A stretch of 7,090 bases of DNA from an uncultured Stomatobaculum sp. (GTDB lineage: Bacteria > Bacillota > Clostridia > Lachnospirales > Lachnospiraceae): NCBI GenBank assembly GCA_938010625.1, contig CALLVJ010000202.1, positions 1-7,090 on the forward strand, in the 5' to 3' direction. The stretch's first letter is position 1. Each line of letters starts with the position of its first letter. Positions 1-7,090 of this stretch are shown here, piece after piece. The notes beneath the pieces are model-generated. The model ran no database searches. It worked only from the letters and a program-made list of their open reading frames with translations, and was not told the origin of the DNA. The translations under genes and the position numbers were made by a program.

Positions 1-4248
<4,248 letters not shown>

Positions 4249-4258
4249 GTACGTTATA

Positions 4259-4263
4259 CCCCT
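4259..4263 (-). promoter_or_regulatory. rpoB ribosome binding site (weak)
   Basis: The minus strand reads AGGGG ten bases before the ATG at 4248. It is a partial match to AGGAGG but the best candidate near either of the two close ATGs (4248 and 4233). It favours 4248 over the upstream GTG at 4320, which has no SD at the right distance. Confidence 0.5.
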
Positions 4264-4298
4264 ATACTTGAAAGACCTATGGTTACCCGTGCGGATTA

Positions 4299-4331
4299 AG
4301 GCCCAAAGGGCATACTTCACCCTAAAGGCCT
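4299..4331 (-). promoter_or_regulatory. Imperfect hairpin in the rpoB 5' leader
   Basis: In the minus-strand transcript, AGGCC (4331-4327) can pair with GGCCU (4303-4299). Inside that, AGGG (4323-4320) can pair with CCCU (4310-4307). The two stems are separated by a 3x3 internal loop (UUU/UUG), and the terminal loop is 9 nt. The hairpin falls about 20 to 50 nt after the predicted transcription start and about 50 nt before the rpoB ATG. It has no U-tract after it, so it is not an obvious attenuator. Function is unknown; it could be a stability or translation element, or chance. Confidence 0.4.
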
Positions 4332-4356
4332 ACGAGTCCACAATAGTGCAAATTTC

Positions 4357-4385
4357 ATCCTAACATTCCCATTACAAGCTGTCAA
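4357..4385 (-). promoter_or_regulatory. Predicted sigma-A promoter of rpoBC
   Basis: On the minus strand a perfect -35 box TTGACA (4385-4380) is followed after exactly 17 nt by TAGGAT (4362-4357, 4 of 6 matches to TATAAT). The three bases before the -10 are TGT, giving an extended -10. The start point would be near 4350, leaving a leader of about 100 nt. An A8 tract at 4409-4402, some 20 bp upstream of the -35 box, resembles an UP element. The strength fits the high demand for RNA polymerase subunits. Confidence 0.8.
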
Positions 4386-4394
4386 GCAACAGTC

Positions 4395-4423
4395 TTGCGT
4401 ATTTTTTTTGACTCTGCTATACT
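4395..4423 (+). promoter_or_regulatory. Predicted sigma-A promoter of the divergent membrane-protein gene
   Basis: TTGCGT (4395-4400, half-match to TTGACA) is followed after 17 nt by TATACT (4418-4423, 5 of 6 matches). TGC immediately precedes it, making an extended -10. A TTGACT at 4408-4413 looks better as a -35 box, but it lies only 4 nt from this -10 and nothing -10-like follows at 16-18 nt, so it is probably not used. The start point would be near 4430, about 55 nt before the ATG at 4485. The -35 boxes of this and the rpoB promoter are only 9 bp apart. Confidence 0.65.
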
Positions 4424-4469
4424 TTGAAAGCGTTCCTTTATTTAAGACAGACGTAAATCCATAATGGAC

Positions 4470-4475
4470 GGGGGA
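4470..4475 (+). promoter_or_regulatory. Ribosome binding site selecting the start at 4485
   Basis: GGGGGA ends nine bases before the ATG at 4485. The alternative ATG at 4464 lies upstream of this site and has no purine-rich SD in front of it. This supports the shorter protein. Confidence 0.6.
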
Positions 4476-4484
4476 TTCCAAATC

Positions 4485-4934
4485 ATGAATACCGCACTCA
4501 CGGTACTGCTCGTGCTCCTTGTGATCGCGGCAGTCGCACTTGCCGTACTCTATTTCGTCGGCAGGCGCTTGCAGGAGAAACAGGCAGCTTCGCAGCCGGC
4601 TTTTGAGGCGGCCAAGCAGCTCGTCACCATGTTGCCGATTGATAAGAAGAAGGTCAAACTGCGGGACGCAGGTTTTCCGAAGCTAGTCTGGGAACAGACA
4701 CCCGTTTACCTTCGCTGGATGAAAGTCCCGGTCGTGAAAGCAAAGGTCGGCGCCAAAATTGTCACTCTGATGGCAGATGAGACCGCTTTCCGGCAGCTCC
4801 CCTTAAAACAGGAGTGCAAGGTCATTGTGAGCGGCATCTACATTGTCGAAGTGAAAGGCGTGCGCGGCGGCGGCGTCCCCGCGCTCCCGAAGAAGCGCTC
4901 CCTCCTGGATCGTCTTCTCCGCAGAAACCGTTGA
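4485..4934 (+). CDS. Small membrane-anchored protein of unknown function
   Basis: A 149-aa protein I do not recognise as a named family. The start at 4485 is chosen because GGGGGA lies 9 nt upstream; an in-frame ATG at 4464 would add seven residues (MDGGFQI) and lacks an SD. Residues about 4-26 form a single hydrophobic helix (LTVLLVLLVIAAVALAVLYF) followed by GRRLQEKQ, so positive-inside predicts a bitopic protein with an extracellular N-terminus and the bulk in the cytoplasm. A cleavable signal peptide is unlikely because basic residues follow rather than precede the hydrophobic stretch. Residues about 45-125 alternate short hydrophobic and charged stretches and look beta-rich (VVKAKVGAKIVTLM, CKVIVSGIYIVEVKGV). 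The C-terminus is strongly basic (KKRSLLDRLLRRNR) and could touch lipid or nucleic acid. It is transcribed divergently from rpoB and ends in its own terminator, so it is probably monocistronic. Confidence 0.85.
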   Translation: MNTALTVLLVLLVIAAVALAVLYFVGRRLQEKQAASQPAFEAAKQLVTMLPIDKKKVKLRDAGFPKLVWEQTPVYLRWMKVPVVKAKVGAKIVTLMADETAFRQLPLKQECKVIVSGIYIVEVKGVRGGGVPALPKKRSLLDRLLRRNR

Positions 4935-4946
4935 ATGCCAGATACC

Positions 4947-4979
4947 AAAGCAGGCGCAGTTGCGCCTGCTTTTTTGTTT
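4947..4979 (+). terminator. Rho-independent terminator
   Basis: A 12-bp perfect stem, left arm 4947-4958 (AAAGCAGGCGCA) and right arm 4961-4972 (TGCGCCTGCTTT), encloses a GT centre. In practice the top pair would open to give a 4-base loop. The run TTTTTT (4970-4975) and then GTTT follow. It starts 12 nt after the TGA of the membrane-protein gene. On the minus strand the same stem is followed by only three Ts and then GG, so it would end the opposing ddl-murI-DUF1934 transcript less well. Confidence 0.93.
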
Positions 4980-4983
4980 CTGT

Positions 4984-5430
4984 TCAGATTTCGTCCGGCA
5001 TGCCCTCTCTTGCGCGCACCTCAACCTTCATCTCGCAGTCTTTCAAAAACGCATCGCCGACATCCATCGCATAGACAATTTCCGCCGTGATGCAGTTCTC
5101 CGCGACTGTAATCCGGAAATCCGAGGTGCAGATGCCAATGTAAAAGGTGCCATAGGGCGTCTGATAGTCGCAGAGTGTGCGCTCCGCGCTGTTCAAAAAG
5201 CGGAGTTCCGCCATGCAGGCGCCGCGCTTTTCAATGCACATGGAAGTTCCGTCGATGCGCAGCGTGTTTTCCGTGCCAAGGCTCTCCTCTTCCACGGGCT
5301 CCTCGTAAAAAATCTCATGCGCGCCGTCCTCCGTTCGCCGATAAATTCCCGGCACCAAAAGCTCCACGTCCTCGCTCTCGCCGCCAATGAGATGCTTGCC
5401 GCTGATGGTTACCAATACATCTTCCGTCAT
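4984..5430 (-). CDS. DUF1934 (YwiB-like) calycin-fold protein
   Basis: A 148-aa protein that fits the DUF1934/YwiB-like family by length and motifs. It has an N-terminal strand (VLVTISGKHLIGG), an FYEEP segment, then ENTLRID and CIEKRGACMAELRF. A TPYGTFYIGICTSDFRI stretch and alternating strands to the end follow. As I recall, proteins of this family fold as a small lipocalin-like beta barrel; their biochemical role is not established. The ATG at 5430 is chosen because GGGGAGGG lies 5 nt upstream. A TTG at 5448 is in frame but overlaps the murI stop and lacks an SD. It is the last gene of the ddl-murI unit, 14 nt after the murI stop, and converges on the gene ending at 4934. No signal peptide or membrane segment is visible, so it should be cytoplasmic. 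Its link with murI and ddl suggests, but does not show, a cell-envelope connection. Confidence 0.85.
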   Translation of the reverse strand: MTEDVLVTISGKHLIGGESEDVELLVPGIYRRTEDGAHEIFYEEPVEEESLGTENTLRIDGTSMCIEKRGACMAELRFLNSAERTLCDYQTPYGTFYIGICTSDFRITVAENCITAEIVYAMDVGDAFLKDCEMKVEVRAREGMPDEI

Positions 5431-5435
5431 GGCTG

Positions 5436-5443
5436 CCCTCCCC
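5436..5443 (-). promoter_or_regulatory. Ribosome binding site of the DUF1934 gene
   Basis: The minus strand reads GGGGAGGG in the 14-nt gap after the murI stop, 5 nt before the ATG at 5430. This site decides the start in favour of 5430 over the in-frame TTG at 5448. Confidence 0.75.
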
Positions 5444-5444
5444 G

Positions 5445-6338
5445 TCAATATTCTTCAATCTCAATTTTCTTTGCCTCCAGATGTTCTGTCGGCAGAATGG
5501 AATTGGCGAAATCCTGAAAGTTCTCGGCGAGATCGCTCACATAGAAGCGATACTTGCCAGCTGTCACGCCGTCGCCCGGATTCAGAAGCTTTTCCCGCGC
5601 GAGGATATCCCGCAGCTCGACTGCCGTCTCGTAGGCAGGATTCACGAGCGTCACTTCCTCGCCCATGATGCGCCCAATGGTGCTCCGAAGCAGCGGATAA
5701 TGTGTGCAGCCGAGAACCAGGGTGTCAATATACTTCTCCTTTAGTTCCTGCAGGTAGCGCGCTGCAAGTTCATCCGTCACGCTGTCGTGCAAAAGTCCCT
5801 CCTCGACGAGCGGCACAAACATGGGACAAGCCTTCTGAAATACGCGGACAACCGGCGAAATGCTCTGGATCACCTTTGGATAAATCTCGGAGGCGACTGT
5901 GCCGCGCGTGCCGATCACGCCAACTCTTCCGTTCTTTGTGGCGCGCACTGCGCTCATGGCACCTGCATAGATCACCCCGATCACCGGAATATCATTTTCC
6001 TCTGCCAGGGTCTTTAGGGCGTGTGAACTCGCTGTATTGCAGGCAATCACAATCGCTTTCACGCCCTTGGTCTTTAAGAAGCGCACAATCTGGCGTGAAA
6101 AGCGTATGATGGTGTCCCGCGACTTGGTGCCGTAGGGCAGGCGCGCCGTATCACCGAAGTAGACCATGCGCTCATCCGGAATTTGCCGCATGAGCTCCCG
6201 CACTACCGTGAGCCCGCCGACGCCCGAATCAAAGACGCCAATCGGCGCGCCGGCATCGACCGGGAAGCGCTCGCGGCGCTCCCGCTTCGGCACATAGAGC
6301 TTGACCGGATCCTGCTCGTCAAACGCACTGCTGTTCAT
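5445..6338 (-). CDS. murI: Glutamate racemase
   Basis: MurI (297 aa) interconverts L- and D-glutamate by a cofactor-independent two-cysteine mechanism, supplying the D-Glu at position 2 of the peptidoglycan stem peptide; it acts in the cytoplasm. The signature elements are present in order: GVFDSGVGGLTVV with Asp37, YFGDTARLPYGTKS (59-73), the first catalytic cysteine Cys100 in ACNTASS, and the second, Cys211, in LGCTHYPLL with the adjacent His213. The end VSDLAENFQDFANSIL is the usual C-terminal region of the family. The protein carries about 31 residues before the GVFDSG strand, where many relatives have only a few. The ATG at 6338 is preceded by AGAGAGG with a 5-nt gap and directly abuts the ddl stop (TGA-ATG), so translation of the two is probably coupled. 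No in-frame ATG lies between it and the domain; a GTG at codon 16 has no SD. Confidence 0.97.
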   Translation of the reverse strand: MNSSAFDEQDPVKLYVPKRERRERFPVDAGAPIGVFDSGVGGLTVVRELMRQIPDERMVYFGDTARLPYGTKSRDTIIRFSRQIVRFLKTKGVKAIVIACNTASSHALKTLAEENDIPVIGVIYAGAMSAVRATKNGRVGVIGTRGTVASEIYPKVIQSISPVVRVFQKACPMFVPLVEEGLLHDSVTDELAARYLQELKEKYIDTLVLGCTHYPLLRSTIGRIMGEEVTLVNPAYETAVELRDILAREKLLNPGDGVTAGKYRFYVSDLAENFQDFANSILPTEHLEAKKIEIEEY

Positions 6339-7090
6339 TCAAGCCTCTCTCTCAAGCGCGAGCTCAATGAGCTCCTGTATCAGCTCTTTCTTGTCCTTGC
6401 CGCGCGCCGCAAAGAGCATCGGATACATGCTGATCGCCGTAAAGCCCGGCATGGTATTGATTTCATTGAAGATGACCTTTCCCTCTGCCGTCACAAAGAA
6501 ATCGACGCGGGACAGACCATAGCCGTCGATGGCCCGGAAAATGCGAATCGCTGCGCGGCGCACTTCTTCTGCGCTGCCTTCCGGGAGCTCCGGATCCACA
6601 ACTGTCTTCGACTCTGCATTGTAGTACTTCGCGTCGTAGTCATAGAAATCCGCTGCCGCGAGAATTTCGCCGACGCCGCTCGCCTGCACCGGGCGCGCGC
6701 TGCCGCCGAGCACCGCACACTCAATTTCGCGTCCCACAATGCACTCCTCGACCAGAATGCGGCTGTCAAAGCGCGCCGCCTCCCGGAATGCCGCCGAGAG
6801 TTCCGCCTGGCTGTGCACCTTGGTCACGCCGCAGCTCGACCCTGCATTGCAAGGCTTCACAAAGACAGGATAAGAAAAGCGCTCCTCCGTCCGGTCAATG
6901 ACGGCCTGCATGTTTTTGAGTTCTTCGCGCGTCACGAGCAGGAAATCCGCCTGCTGGATGCCGAGCGAATGCACGACCAGCTTGGCGATCCCCTTGTCCA
7001 TGCCGACCGCCGACGCCGTAACGCCGCAGCCGACAAACGGAATCTTTGCGAGCTTGCAGAGCCCCTGAATGGTGCCGTCTTCGCCGTTCG
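6339..7090 (-). CDS. ddl: D-alanine--D-alanine ligase (5' end beyond window)
   Basis: C-terminal 249 residues of an ATP-grasp D-Ala-D-Ala ligase, which joins two D-alanines for the end of the peptidoglycan stem peptide. The frame is open to the right edge, starting NGEDGTIQGLCKLAKIPFVG, so roughly the first 100 residues are missing. An ATG at 7001 lies inside the domain (AVGMDKGIAK) and is not the start. Visible elements, counted from the edge: Lys78 in VFVKP (ATP contact), GSSCGV at 83-88, VEE at 113-115, the omega loop FYDYDAKYYNAES, and DFFVTAEGKVIFNEINTMPGF. In the last, Asp196, Glu209 and Asn211 match the three Mg ligands of E. coli DdlB (257, 270, 272). The tyrosine of the AKY motif (Tyr155, like Tyr216 of DdlB) points to D-Ala-D-Ala rather than D-Ala-D-Lac specificity, so vancomycin sensitivity at this target is expected. 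It is followed immediately by murI. Confidence 0.97.
   Translation of the reverse strand, partial: NGEDGTIQGLCKLAKIPFVGCGVTASAVGMDKGIAKLVVHSLGIQQADFLLVTREELKNMQAVIDRTEERFSYPVFVKPCNAGSSCGVTKVHSQAELSAAFREAARFDSRILVEECIVGREIECAVLGGSARPVQASGVGEILAAADFYDYDAKYYNAESKTVVDPELPEGSAEEVRRAAIRIFRAIDGYGLSRVDFFVTAEGKVIFNEINTMPGFTAISMYPMLFAARGKDKKELIQELIELALEREA
6344..6350 (-). promoter_or_regulatory. murI ribosome binding site inside the ddl 3' end
   Basis: The minus strand reads AGAGAGG within the last ddl codons, 5 nt before the murI ATG. A site embedded in the upstream gene, with the stop and start touching, is typical of coupled translation. Confidence 0.6.

Noticed and set aside
4249..4320. In-frame 24-codon extension of rpoB beginning with GTG at 4320.
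   Set aside because: It has no SD, no RpoB-like sequence and lies in the leader hairpin region. A stretch of about 27 stop-free codons is expected by chance fairly often.
4375..4397. Imperfect inverted repeat CAAGCTG / CAGTCTTG across both -35 boxes, as a possible operator.
   Set aside because: The arms differ by a one-base insertion and are short, and the bases are already explained by the two -35 elements.
5175..5390. Plus-strand open frames inside the DUF1934 and murI region.
   Set aside because: They overlap well-supported minus-strand genes, have arginine- and proline-rich translations and no RBS context.
6339..7001. ddl as a complete 220-aa gene starting at 7001.
   Set aside because: The frame continues upstream to the window edge with conserved ligase sequence (GEDGTIQGL), so the ATG at 7001 is internal.

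Overview
The window looks like core chromosome of a fairly GC-rich Clostridia member of the Bacillota, most likely Lachnospiraceae-like. This rests on three things: the clostridial style of the RpoB N-terminus and length, strong Shine-Dalgarno sites, and a DUF1934 (YwiB-like) gene beside cell-wall genes. The genus cannot be fixed from this sequence. No mobile element, CRISPR array, tRNA or rRNA was seen.

Left part (1-4248, minus strand): rpoB (complete, 1279 aa) is followed by the first 120 codons of rpoC, which runs off the left edge. They encode the beta and beta' subunits of RNA polymerase and are separated by 46 nt with a strong RBS for rpoC.

Middle (4249-4484): a compact divergent regulatory region. 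A minus-strand sigma-A promoter (perfect TTGACA, 17-nt spacer, extended -10) faces rpoB, with a leader of about 100 nt that can form a hairpin. Ten bases further on, a plus-strand promoter (17-nt spacer, TGC-TATACT) faces a small membrane-anchored protein of unknown function (4485-4934). That gene ends in a strong Rho-independent terminator. The usual rplJ-rplL genes are not directly upstream of rpoB.

Right part (4984-7090, minus strand): a tight unit read right to left, made of ddl (D-Ala-D-Ala ligase, 5' end cut by the window), murI (glutamate racemase, whose ATG directly abuts the ddl stop) and a DUF1934 gene 14 nt further on. Ddl supplies the D-Ala-D-Ala end and MurI the D-Glu of the peptidoglycan stem peptide, so the first two genes serve the same pathway. 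The DUF1934 protein has no established role.

I found no convincing undescribed system. The items most worth a second look are the unknown membrane protein sharing a promoter region with rpoB, the rpoB leader hairpin, and the N-terminal extension of MurI.
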